From: an uncultured Tabrizicola sp.
GTDB taxonomy: Bacteria; Pseudomonadota; Alphaproteobacteria; Rhodobacterales; Rhodobacteraceae
Length of the DNA stretch: 6,839 nt
Assembly (NCBI GenBank): GCA_937858255.1
Contig: CALLZQ010000833.1
Span: forward strand, 1 to 6,839
Reading direction: 5' to 3'
In this document: positions 1-6,059 of the stretch, piece after piece
How positions within the stretch are numbered: position 1 is the stretch's first letter
Layout of the letters: every line of letters begins with the position of its first letter
Notes under the pieces: model-generated
What the model saw: only the letters and a program-made list of their open reading frames with translations
What the model was told of the DNA's origin: nothing
Database searches by the model: none
Position numbers and translations under genes: made by a program

Positions 1-39
1 CAAGTCTGCGATCTAGCGGCAACAGGATGCAAGGCAAAT

Positions 40-54
40 CCCGGCAGGGCCGGG
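40..54. repeat. Small GC inverted repeat upstream of gpmI
   Basis: CCCGGC (40-45) and GCCGGG (49-54) are perfect inverted repeats around a 3-nt loop. An alternative pairing joins GGCAG (43-47) with CTGCC (56-60). No run of T follows on either strand, so it is not a classical intrinsic terminator. It could be the end of an upstream transcript or chance in GC-rich DNA. Confidence 0.25.
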
Positions 55-64
55 TCTGCCACAG

Positions 65-93
65 TTGCCCCGCTGCCCCGCAGCCGCTATCAA
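65..93 (+). promoter_or_regulatory. Candidate sigma70-type promoter for gpmI operon
   Basis: TTGCCC (65-70) resembles a -35 box (4 of 6 to TTGACA). TATCAA (88-93) resembles a -10 box (4 of 6 to TATAAT), with a 17-bp spacer. A transcript would start near 100 and give a leader of about 22 nt containing the ribosome-binding site. Such matches arise by chance, so this is a candidate only. Confidence 0.35.
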
Positions 94-111
94 CAGCGCG
101 ACACATTTTGC

Positions 112-115
112 GAGG
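112..115 (+). promoter_or_regulatory. Ribosome-binding site deciding the gpmI start
   Basis: GAGG lies 6 nt before the ATG at 122. It supports that start over an in-frame ATG at 65, which would add 19 residues unlike the GpmI family N-terminus. Confidence 0.55.
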
Positions 116-121
116 CTGCCG

Positions 122-1645
122 ATGACTTCTGTTCCGAAACCCGTGGTGCTGTGCATCCTCGACGGCTGGGGCATCGGACCGACGCCGGAATATAATGCGC
201 CTGCTTTGGCCCATACCCCGACCTTTGACGCGCTGATGGCGACCTGCCCCCATGCGACGCTGACCACCTTTGGCCCCGACGTGGGGCTGCCGCGCGGGCA
301 GATGGGCAATTCCGAGGTGGGCCATACCAATATCGGCGCCGGTCGGGTGGTGGCGATGGATCTGGGCGCCATCGATCTGGCGGTCGAGGATGGCAGCTCT
401 GCCAGCAATGAGGCGCTGATCGCCTTTATCCGCGCGGTAAAGGCGCAGGGCGGCACCGCGCATCTGATGGGCGTCGTCTCGGACGGCGGGGTGCATGGGC
501 ATATCAACCATGTCATTGCCGCCTGCCGGGCGATCACCGCGGCCGGGGTGCCGGTGGCGCTGCATGCCATTACCGACGGGCGCGACGTCGCGCCCTCTTC
601 CGCGGCGGGCTTTGTCGCCACGCTGACCGCCGCCTTGCCCGAGGGCGCCCGGGTCGCCACCGTCATCGGCCGCTATTGGGCCATGGACCGTGACAACCGG
701 TGGGAGCGGGTCTCGCGCGCCTATGCCGCGATGGTGCAGGGGGAGGGCGCCCCGGCAGACAGCGCCGAGGCCGCCGTCGCCGCCAGCTATGCCGCCGGCA
801 AGACCGACGAATTCATCGAACCCGCCGTGATCGGCGGCTATGCCGGGGCCAAGGATGGCGACGGATTCTTCTGCCTGAACTTCCGCGCCGACCGGGCACG
901 CGAAATCCTTGCCGCCATCGGCGCGCCGGACTTTGCCGCATTCGAGACCGGCCCTCGCCCTGCTTGGTCCGCGCTCTTGGGGATGGTCGAATATTCCGAT
1001 GCCCACAGCACCTATATGACCACCGCCTTCCCCAAGCGGGTGATCGTCAACTGCCTTGGCGAATGGGTTTCGGCCCAGGGACGCAGCCAGTTCCGTCTGG
1101 CCGAGACCGAGAAATACCCCCATGTCACCTTTTTCCTGAATGGTGGGCGCGAGGTCAGCTTCCCGGGAGAAGACCGCTTCATGCCGAAATCGCCCAAGGT
1201 CGCGACCTATGACCTGCAACCCGAAATGTCCGCGCCCGAGGTGGCCGACCAGCTCGTGCAAGCAATTGAAAAGCAATACGATCTGATCGTGGTGAACTTT
1301 GCCAACCCCGACATGGTGGGCCATACCGGCGTGCTAGAGGCGGCAATCAAGGCCTGCGAGGCGGTGGATACCGGCCTTGGCCGCGCGGTTGCGGCCCTGC
1401 GGGCCGTTGGCGGGGCGATGATCGTGACCGCCGATCATGGCAATTGCGAACAGATGTGGGATCCGGTCACCAATGGCCCCCACACCGCCCATACCGTGAA
1501 CCCGGTGCCTGTAATCCTGTTTGGCGGGCCTAAGGGCGTCACGCTGCGCGCGGGCGGGCGTCTGGCCGATCTGGCACCGACACTCCTGCAACTGATGGGC
1601 CTGCCCCAGCCGCCCGAAATGACCGGACAATCGCTGCTGCAATGA
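122..1645 (+). CDS. gpmI: 2,3-bisphosphoglycerate-independent phosphoglycerate mutase
   Basis: Interconverts 3-phosphoglycerate and 2-phosphoglycerate in cytoplasmic glycolysis and gluconeogenesis. It is a two-domain, metal-dependent enzyme of the alkaline phosphatase superfamily. The 507 residues match the usual family length of about 505-515. The full active site is visible: Asp14 in LDGWG, the phosphorylated Ser64 in MGNSEVGH, His125 in SDGGVHGH, Arg154-Asp155 in TDGRD, Arg190 in AMDRDNR, Arg255/Arg258 in NFRADRAR, Lys331 in EKYPH, Asp397 and His401 in NPDMVGH, Asp438-His439 in TADHG, and His457 in HTAH. Residue roles are transferred from the studied Bacillus enzyme. The ATG at 122 is preferred because of its ribosome-binding site and because VVLCILDGWG then begins near residue 8, as in homologues. 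The stop overlaps the next start (ATGA), which suggests translational coupling. It is probably the first gene of the operon. Nothing is missing or broken. Confidence 0.97.
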   Translation: MTSVPKPVVLCILDGWGIGPTPEYNAPALAHTPTFDALMATCPHATLTTFGPDVGLPRGQMGNSEVGHTNIGAGRVVAMDLGAIDLAVEDGSSASNEALIAFIRAVKAQGGTAHLMGVVSDGGVHGHINHVIAACRAITAAGVPVALHAITDGRDVAPSSAAGFVATLTAALPEGARVATVIGRYWAMDRDNRWERVSRAYAAMVQGEGAPADSAEAAVAASYAAGKTDEFIEPAVIGGYAGAKDGDGFFCLNFRADRAREILAAIGAPDFAAFETGPRPAWSALLGMVEYSDAHSTYMTTAFPKRVIVNCLGEWVSAQGRSQFRLAETEKYPHVTFFLNGGREVSFPGEDRFMPKSPKVATYDLQPEMSAPEVADQLVQAIEKQYDLIVVNFANPDMVGHTGVLEAAIKACEAVDTGLGRAVAALRAVGGAMIVTADHGNCEQMWDPVTNGPHTAHTVNPVPVILFGGPKGVTLRAGGRLADLAPTLLQLMGLPQPPEMTGQSLLQ

Positions 1646-2757
1646 TCCGCACCGCCGCCGCGCTCGCCCTGACCTTCCTCCTCGCCCTGCCCGCAGCAGG
1701 CGAAACGGTGAGCGAGCAGGCCGCCCGCGCCTCGGCCGATCTGCAACAGGCGGTTGCCTCACTGCAACAGGCCGAAACCGCCCGCGACCGGGTATCGGCC
1801 CTGACCCTGACCATCCGCGCCTATGAAGACGGGCTTGCGGCCTTGCGTGAGGCGCTGCGTCAGGCCCATCTGCGCGAGGCGACGCTCGATCTGCAATTCA
1901 AGGCCAAACGGGATGAGGTGGCGCAACTCCTCGGCGTTCTCAGCCAGCTGGAATCGCGCCCCGGCCCGCTGCTGCTCTTGCACCCCTCGGGCCCGCTTGG
2001 CACCGTGCGCTCGGCGATGATGCTGGCCGATGTGACGCCCGCCTTGCAGGCCGAGGCTGACCACCTGCGCGCCGAACTGACCGAGCTTCAGGACCTGCGC
2101 GCGCTGCAACAGGCGGCGGGCGAAACCCTCGCCAGCGGTCTGGCCACCGCGCAAGAGGCGCGCACCGCCCTCAGCCAGGCGATTTCCGACCGCACCGAAC
2201 TGCCCAAACGCTTTACCGAAGACCCCGAGACCCTGCGCGGCCTGTTGGAAAGCGCCGATACGCTCGAGGCTTTTGCCGCCGGCCTGACGCTCGACGACTA
2301 TCAGCCGCAAGAGTTTCTGGAGGCCAAGGGCCGGCTGGCCCTGCCGGTTCTGGGCACCCTCTTGCGGCTGCCGAATGAGGCCGATGCCGCCGGAGTCCGC
2401 CGCCCCGGCGTGACGCTTGCCACCCGTCCGCGCGCGCTGGTGACGGCGCCCTGGCCTGCAACCTTGCGTTACCTCGGCCCGCTGCTCGACTACGGAAATG
2501 TGATCGTGCTGGAGCCGGGCGCGGGCTATCTTCTGATCTTGGCCGGGCTAGACCCGGTTTATGGCGAGGTGGGCGAGGTTCTGGCCGCCGGTGCCCCCCT
2601 TGGCCTGATGGGCGGGGGAGAGCCGGGCGTGGCCGACTTCCTGGCCTCGGCGCAAGAAGGTGGTGGCGTCCAGGGATCAGAGACGCTTTATATGGAACTC
2701 AGAAAGGGTGCAGACCCGGTCGACCCGACCGAATGGTTCGCCGCATTGAAGGAATAG
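1642..2757 (+). CDS. envC: EnvC-like murein hydrolase activator (degenerate M23/LytM)
   Basis: Predicted periplasmic protein of 371 residues. An N-terminal signal peptide (basic Arg3, hydrophobic core about 5-17) probably ends after Ala-Ala-Gly at 18-20. Long helical, Gln/Ala/Leu/Glu-rich stretches (about 22-100 and 133-185) look like coiled coil. A C-terminal LytM/M23-like domain runs from about 228 (GRLALPVLG) to the end. YGNVIVL (284-290) and LYMELRKG (349-356) align with the usual YGN-V-I and LYFEIR elements. The zinc ligands are gone: Glu-Pro-Gly (291-293) replaces the usual Asp-His-Gly, and LILAGL (298-303) carries no His of the usual AHL type. In E. coli EnvC, an inactive LytM domain activates septal amidases AmiA/AmiB; the same role is inferred here. 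The start overlaps the gpmI stop and has no clear ribosome-binding site, so translation is probably coupled. The symbol reflects family membership; identity with E. coli EnvC in function is not shown. Confidence 0.87.
   Translation: MIRTAAALALTFLLALPAAGETVSEQAARASADLQQAVASLQQAETARDRVSALTLTIRAYEDGLAALREALRQAHLREATLDLQFKAKRDEVAQLLGVLSQLESRPGPLLLLHPSGPLGTVRSAMMLADVTPALQAEADHLRAELTELQDLRALQQAAGETLASGLATAQEARTALSQAISDRTELPKRFTEDPETLRGLLESADTLEAFAAGLTLDDYQPQEFLEAKGRLALPVLGTLLRLPNEADAAGVRRPGVTLATRPRALVTAPWPATLRYLGPLLDYGNVIVLEPGAGYLLILAGLDPVYGEVGEVLAAGAPLGLMGGGEPGVADFLASAQEGGGVQGSETLYMELRKGADPVDPTEWFAALKE
1741..1772 (+). repeat. Heptad-encoding direct repeat in envC coiled coil
   Basis: CTGCAACAGGC occurs at 1741-1751 and again at 1762-1772, exactly 21 bp (seven codons) apart. 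It encodes Leu-Gln-Gln-Ala at residues 34-37 and 41-44. A further copy extended to 13 bp lies at 2104-2116 (residues 155-158). The 21-bp period matches a coiled-coil heptad, so the repeat reflects protein structure and shared codon choice rather than a mobile or regulatory repeat. Confidence 0.5.
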
Positions 2758-2759
2758 GA
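2756..2759 (+). promoter_or_regulatory. Ribosome-binding site of ctpA
   Basis: AGGA begins inside the TAG stop codon of envC and sits 7 nt before the ctpA ATG at 2767. The overlap makes translation of ctpA by ribosomes finishing envC likely. Confidence 0.55.
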
Positions 2760-2766
2760 CGACGCT

Positions 2767-4113
2767 ATGAAGAAAGTCGCAATGGCCGTTCTGGGCGGGA
2801 CGGTGGCCGGGGTGGTGCTGTCAACGCAGGTTGCTGGCCCCCTGATCGCACAGGAAAACGCCCGCAACGCCAATGTCTACGAACAGCTCGACCTTTTCGG
2901 CGATGTCTTTGAGCGGGTCCGCGCCCAATATGTCGAGGAAGTGGACAGCCAAAAGCTGATCGAGGCCGCGATCAACGGCATGCTCACCTCGCTCGACCCG
3001 CATTCCAACTTCCTCTCGGCCGATGATACCAATGACATGCAGGTGCAGACCCGGGGCGAATTTGGCGGCCTCGGTATCGAGGTGACGCAGGAAGACGGCT
3101 TTATCAAGGTGGTCTCGCCCATGGATGGCACCCCGGCGGATGAGGCCGGGATCGAGGCGGGCGATTTCATCACCCATGTCGATGGCGAATCCGTCCTTGG
3201 CTTGTCGCTCGACGACGCCGTGGAAAAGATGCGCGGCCCGGTCGGATCCGAGATCATCATCACCGTGGTGCGCAAGGGCGTCGACGACCCCTTTGACGTC
3301 TCGATCATCCGCGACACCATCAAGCTGACTGCCGTCAGGTCGCGCAGCGTCGGCAAGACCGTGGTGCTGCGCATCTCTACCTTCAACAACCAGACCTATC
3401 CGGGGCTGGAGGAGAACCTGAAGAAAGAGGTCGAGGCGCTGGGCGGCATGGCCAATGTCGATGGCTTTGTGATCGACCTGCGCAACAACCCGGGTGGCTT
3501 GCTCGATCAGGCGATCCTTGTGTCGGATGCCTTCCTCGACAAGGGCGAGATCGTCTCGACCCGGGGTCGCAGCGCCGGCGATGGCGAGCGGGTGAACGCG
3601 ACCCCCGGCGATCTGACCGAGGGCAAACCGGTGGTGGTTCTGGTCAACGGCGGCTCTGCCTCAGCCTCGGAAATCGTCTCGGGGGCGTTGCAGGACCATC
3701 GCCGCGCCATCGTCGTCGGCACCAAGACCTTTGGCAAGGGCTCGGTCCAGACCATCGTCAAGCTGCGCAATGGGACCGCGATGCGCCTGACCACGGCACG
3801 CTATTACACCCCCTCGGGCCGCTCGATTCAGGCGCTGGGGGTGATGCCCGACATCGTGGTGAACCAGCCGACCCGCGACCCCAATGCCGAGGCCAAGCCC
3901 GAAGAGGACACCAGCGCCGCCCGTCGCCAGACCTCCGAGGCCGATCTGCGCGGCGTCCTGTCGAATGACTCGATGACCGAGGATGAGCGCAAGCTGCTGG
4001 AAGAGGAACGCGCCCGCACCGAGGAAACCGCCAAGCTGCGGGATGAGGATTATCAGCTGGCCTATGCCGTTGATATCATTCGCGGTCTGGCCGTTGTCGG
4101 CGTCAAGCCCTGA
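2767..4113 (+). CDS. ctpA: S41 carboxyl-terminal processing protease CtpA
   Basis: Periplasmic or membrane-anchored serine protease that trims or degrades proteins from their C-termini. The 448 residues fit the CtpA subfamily. An N-terminal hydrophobic segment (about 4-28, after Lys2-Lys3) is a signal peptide or anchor; Ala28 is a possible cleavage point. A helical region with [11 protein letters not shown] (73-83) precedes a PDZ domain (about 98-180) with the peptide-binding GGLGI loop at 100-104. The S41 core follows, with [10 protein letters not shown] (235-244) and [10 protein letters not shown] (294-303). Ser299 and Lys324 are 25 residues apart, with Gln328 four further on in FGKGSVQ. 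This matches the Ser-Lys-Gln triad of B. subtilis CtpB and plant D1 protease, so it should be active. Residues 370-427 form a charged, Glu/Arg-rich, probably flexible or helical tail. Only 9 nt separate it from envC, so co-transcription is likely. A physiological substrate cannot be read from the sequence. Confidence 0.95.
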   Translation: MKKVAMAVLGGTVAGVVLSTQVAGPLIAQENARNANVYEQLDLFGDVFERVRAQYVEEVDSQKLIEAAINGMLTSLDPHSNFLSADDTNDMQVQTRGEFGGLGIEVTQEDGFIKVVSPMDGTPADEAGIEAGDFITHVDGESVLGLSLDDAVEKMRGPVGSEIIITVVRKGVDDPFDVSIIRDTIKLTAVRSRSVGKTVVLRISTFNNQTYPGLEENLKKEVEALGGMANVDGFVIDLRNNPGGLLDQAILVSDAFLDKGEIVSTRGRSAGDGERVNATPGDLTEGKPVVVLVNGGSASASEIVSGALQDHRRAIVVGTKTFGKGSVQTIVKLRNGTAMRLTTARYYTPSGRSIQALGVMPDIVVNQPTRDPNAEAKPEEDTSAARRQTSEADLRGVLSNDSMTEDERKLLEEERARTEETAKLRDEDYQLAYAVDIIRGLAVVGVKP

Positions 4114-4121
4114 TCTCGCGC

Positions 4122-4144
4122 GGCGGCGGGCGCGCCCCGCCGCC
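4122..4144. repeat. GC hairpin in the ctpA-rppH gap
   Basis: GGCGGCGGG (4122-4130) and CCCGCCGCC (4136-4144) form a perfect 9-bp inverted repeat around a 5-nt loop CGCGC. A smaller perfect palindrome, GGGCGCGCCC, sits inside at 4128-4137. It begins 8 nt after the ctpA stop and ends 24 nt before the rppH start. No T-tract follows, so it could be a partial terminator, a 3'-end stabiliser of the upstream mRNA or a processing site. Confidence 0.5.
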
Positions 4145-4168
4145 CGCCCCAGCATTGCCGGCACCCTA

Positions 4169-4654
4169 ATGACCCCTGATCCCCAGACGCTCCCCTATCG
4201 CCCCTGCGTGGGTGTGATGCTGATCACCCCCGCCGGCCAGATCTGGGCCGGTCAGCGCATCGACAGCCCGGTGCCAGCCTGGCAAATGCCGCAAGGCGGC
4301 ATTGATGAGGGTGAAAAGCCGCGCGAGGCCGCCTATCGCGAGCTATGGGAGGAAACCGGCATCACCCGCGATCTGGTCGAATTCATTGGCAAGACCCATG
4401 GCTGGGTGACCTATGACCTGCCGCCCGATCTGCTGGGCAAGGTCTGGAAGGGCAAGTTTCGGGGGCAAAAGCAGAAATGGTTCCTGTTTCGCTATCTGGG
4501 GCAGGATGATCAGGTAACCATCGCCCGCGAACACCCCGAGTTTTCCGCGTGGAAATGGATTGGCGCCGCCGAAATGATTGCCTCGATCGTGCCCTTCAAG
4601 CGCGCGGTCTATGAAGAGGTCGTGACCGCCTTCCGCGCGCATCTGGCCGACTGA
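4169..4654 (+). CDS. rppH: RNA pyrophosphohydrolase (Nudix family)
   Basis: Removes pyrophosphate from 5'-triphosphorylated mRNA in the cytoplasm, opening it to 5'-end-dependent decay; members also hydrolyse dinucleoside polyphosphates. In alphaproteobacteria the orthologue is also called IalA or NudH. The 161-residue protein matches the family length. The Nudix box spans Gly43-Ile65 in perfect G-x5-E-x7-RE-x2-EE-x-G spacing, with Arg57-Glu58 and Glu61-Glu62 as the core. Family marks flank it: YRPCVGVML (10-18), WQMPQGG (38-44), YDLPPDLLG (82-90), [10 protein letters not shown] (99-108) and SAWKW (126-130). The ATG at 4169 is chosen because YRPCVGV then falls at residue 10 as in homologues; the frame stays open upstream but that part is antisense-like low-complexity and overlaps ctpA. 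No clear ribosome-binding site precedes it. It is 55 nt from ctpA, probably the last gene of the operon. Confidence 0.95.
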   Translation: MTPDPQTLPYRPCVGVMLITPAGQIWAGQRIDSPVPAWQMPQGGIDEGEKPREAAYRELWEETGITRDLVEFIGKTHGWVTYDLPPDLLGKVWKGKFRGQKQKWFLFRYLGQDDQVTIAREHPEFSAWKWIGAAEMIASIVPFKRAVYEEVVTAFRAHLAD

Positions 4655-4674
4655 TCCCGCCGGGCCGCGGCAGC

Positions 4675-4710
4675 GCCGCCGCGCGGGGGCTCGATGCCCC
4701 CCAAGGCGGC
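4675..4710. terminator. Nested GC hairpin between convergent rppH and ubi gene
   Basis: An inner stem pairs GGGGGC (4685-4690) with GCCCCC (4696-4701) around loop TCGAT. An outer stem pairs GCCGCC (4675-4680) with GGCGGC (4705-4710). It lies in the 75-nt gap between two genes that end facing each other, the usual place for a two-way terminator. Neither strand shows a T-run after it, so it may act only as a weak or Rho-assisted terminator or as a 3'-end stabiliser. Confidence 0.42.
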
Positions 4711-4729
4711 TCCCCGCTTCAACACCTGC

Positions 4730-5959
4730 TCAGATCGGTTGCCCGGCCAGCAACCGCGGCAGATCGCCGGTCAGGCCCGCCGCCTGCCGCTGGAACCCGC
4801 GCCGCAGCCCCGGCAGGCGCGACACCAGCCCCAGCCCCAGATCGCGCCCCAGCCGCAACAAGGGGTTATCATTCGAAAACAGCCGGTTGACCGCATCCAT
4901 CCCCAGCGCCAGCGCGGTTGCATCAAACCGCCGCCAGGTCTGATACCGCTCCAGCACGTCAATCGCGCCGATATCCTCACCCCGCCGTGCCGCCTCGATC
5001 ACCACCTCGGCCAGGGCCCCCACATCGCGCAGGCCAAGGTTCAGCCCCTGCCCGGCAATCGGATGCACCCCATGCGCCGCATCGCCCACCAGCGCCACCC
5101 GCGGCGCCACGAACCGCTCAGCCAGAGACAGGCTCAACGGATAGGTGAACCGCGCGCCGGCCAGCGCAATCTCGCCCAGATGATCGCCAAAGCGGGGCCG
5201 CAGCGCCGCCAGATAGCCCTCATCGTCCAACGCCTGAATGGCCTGCGCCGCCGCCTCGCTCTCGCTCCAGACGATCGAGGAATGGTGCCCGCCCTTCAGC
5301 GGCAAGATTGCCAGCGGCCCCCCGGGCGTGAAAAATTGCTGCGCCGTGCCCTCGTGATCCTTTTCATGCCAGATCGCCGTCACCAGCGCCGTCTGGCCAT
5401 AGCCCCAGCCCTGACGGCGAATGCCCGCGCGCGCGGCCACGCCCGACCCGCGCCCGTCACAGCCGACCAGCAGCCGCGCCCGCAGCACTCGGCCCGATCC
5501 CAGCGTCACCGCCACGCCCTGCACCTCGGGCGCTTGCGCCACCACGCTGTCTCCCGAGATCAGCGTGATCTTCGGCTCGGCCGCCATCGCCTCGAGAAAG
5601 GCCCGGTAGAGGTGCCGATCCTCCAGCATATAGCCCATCGGACCTTCCTCGATCTCGGCACTGTCGAATTCGAGGAAAAAGGGCGAGGCGCCCTCTCCAG
5701 CCCGCCCGTCGCTGGCCTTGATCAGCCGCATCGGCTGGGCCAGATCGGCCACGCGCGGCCAGACCCCGATCACCCCCAACAACCGGCGCGAGGCGAGGGC
5801 CAGCGCATAGGCCCGCCCGTCGAACCCGGCCTCGGCGCGGGTTTCGGCCGGCCGGGCATCGACCACCGTCACCCGCAGCTCCCCACTTGCCAGCGCCAAG
5901 GCCAGGGCGGGGCCGTTCAGCCCCCCGCCCGCGATCACGATATCAGTGTCATGTTCCAT
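4730..5959 (-). CDS. UbiH/UbiF/COQ6-family FAD-dependent hydroxylase
   Basis: Flavoprotein monooxygenase of 409 residues, predicted to hydroxylate the aromatic ring of a ubiquinone precursor using O2 and a reductant. It probably acts at the cytoplasmic membrane face with other Ubi proteins. The N-terminus has the dinucleotide-binding GGGLNG (11-16), with the strand ending at Asp34-Ala35 expected to contact adenosine ribose. The DG motif is LLVGCDGRGS (163-172). The second FAD motif is VALVGDAAH (288-296), followed by the family signature HPIAGQGLNLGLRD (299-312). The ATG at 5957-5959 places the FAD motif near residue 11, as usual; an in-frame ATG 12 codons upstream is less likely. No Shine-Dalgarno-like sequence precedes it. 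The family has several members (UbiH, UbiF, UbiI, UbiL, UbiM) acting on different ring carbons. Sequence reading alone cannot tell which position this one modifies, so no symbol is given. Confidence 0.9.
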   Translation of the reverse strand: MEHDTDIVIAGGGLNGPALALALASGELRVTVVDARPAETRAEAGFDGRAYALALASRRLLGVIGVWPRVADLAQPMRLIKASDGRAGEGASPFFLEFDSAEIEEGPMGYMLEDRHLYRAFLEAMAAEPKITLISGDSVVAQAPEVQGVAVTLGSGRVLRARLLVGCDGRGSGVAARAGIRRQGWGYGQTALVTAIWHEKDHEGTAQQFFTPGGPLAILPLKGGHHSSIVWSESEAAAQAIQALDDEGYLAALRPRFGDHLGEIALAGARFTYPLSLSLAERFVAPRVALVGDAAHGVHPIAGQGLNLGLRDVGALAEVVIEAARRGEDIGAIDVLERYQTWRRFDATALALGMDAVNRLFSNDNPLLRLGRDLGLGLVSRLPGLRRGFQRQAAGLTGDLPRLLAGQPI

Positions 5960-5966
5960 GGCCGCG

Positions 5967-5994
5967 AATATGGCGCAACGGGCGGGATTGTCCA
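5967..5994 (-). promoter_or_regulatory. Candidate promoter for the ubi-family gene
   Basis: Read on the minus strand, TGGACA (5994-5989) is 5 of 6 to a -35 box. CATATT (5972-5967) is 4 of 6 to a -10 box, with a 16-bp spacer. Only seven bases separate the -10 from the ATG, so transcription would begin at or next to the start codon. This fits the missing ribosome-binding site and suggests a leaderless mRNA. Confidence 0.4.
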
Positions 5995-6016
5995 TGCGCC
6001 GCCGTGCCGCTACCCT
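5988..6016 (+). promoter_or_regulatory. Candidate promoter for the amidase gene
   Basis: TTGTCC (5988-5993) is 4 of 6 to a -35 box and TACCCT (6011-6016) keeps the TA...T positions of a -10 box, with a 17-bp spacer. Transcription would start near 6023, leaving a leader of roughly 37 nt. The -35 box lies on the same bases as the -35 box proposed for the opposite gene. Confidence 0.3.
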
Positions 6017-6025
6017 CGCGTCATC

Positions 6026-6040
6026 GGGCCGCGATGGCCC
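6026..6040 (+). repeat. Small hairpin in the amidase leader
   Basis: GGGCC (6026-6030) and GGCCC (6036-6040) can pair around the loop GCGAT. It would fold near the 5' end of the proposed amidase mRNA, about 10 nt before its ribosome-binding site. A short CTTG/CAAG inverted repeat (6040-6050) follows directly. Five-bp stems like this are common in GC-rich DNA. Confidence 0.22.
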
Positions 6041-6049
6041 TTGGCGCAA

Positions 6050-6053
6050 GAGG
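6050..6053 (+). promoter_or_regulatory. Ribosome-binding site deciding the amidase start
   Basis: GAGG, within AAGAGGG (6048-6054), lies 6 nt before the ATG at 6060. In-frame ATGs at 5994 and 5958 have no such site and would place the coding start inside or before the divergent promoter region. Confidence 0.65.
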
Positions 6054-6059
6054 GCAACC

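Larger units (their letters stand above)
1..121. other. Upstream region of gpmI, no supported gene
   Basis: I see no complete gene in this stretch. One plus-strand frame beginning at position 2 meets a TAG at 14-16, so an upstream gene could end there, but four codons are too few to identify it. The rest holds a small GC hairpin, a weak promoter candidate and the gpmI ribosome-binding site, each listed separately. Confidence 0.5.

Noticed and set aside
13..666. Minus-strand open frame of 217 codons over the start of gpmI
   Set aside because: It is antisense to a fully conserved enzyme, has Ala/Ser/Pro-rich low-information composition and no ribosome-binding context or known motif.
1759..2310. 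Minus-strand open frame of 183 codons inside envC
   Set aside because: Gln/Arg/Gly-rich shadow of the Ala/Leu/Glu-rich coiled coil on the plus strand; no domain and no conserved neighbour role.
4122..4144. Hairpin considered as a riboswitch or small RNA
   Set aside because: A single simple GC stem with a 5-nt loop and no conserved ligand-binding core; too little structure to support either.
3661..4164. Minus-strand open frame of 167 codons over the end of ctpA
   Set aside because: Lies opposite the S41 catalytic core and its tail. The Gly/Ala/Leu-rich product shows no family pattern.
5958..6059. Upstream in-frame ATGs (5958, 5994) as alternative amidase starts
   Set aside because: No ribosome-binding site precedes them and the added residues are Arg/Ala-rich without family resemblance. 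The ATG at 6060 has GAGG at ideal distance and a typical amidase N-terminus follows.
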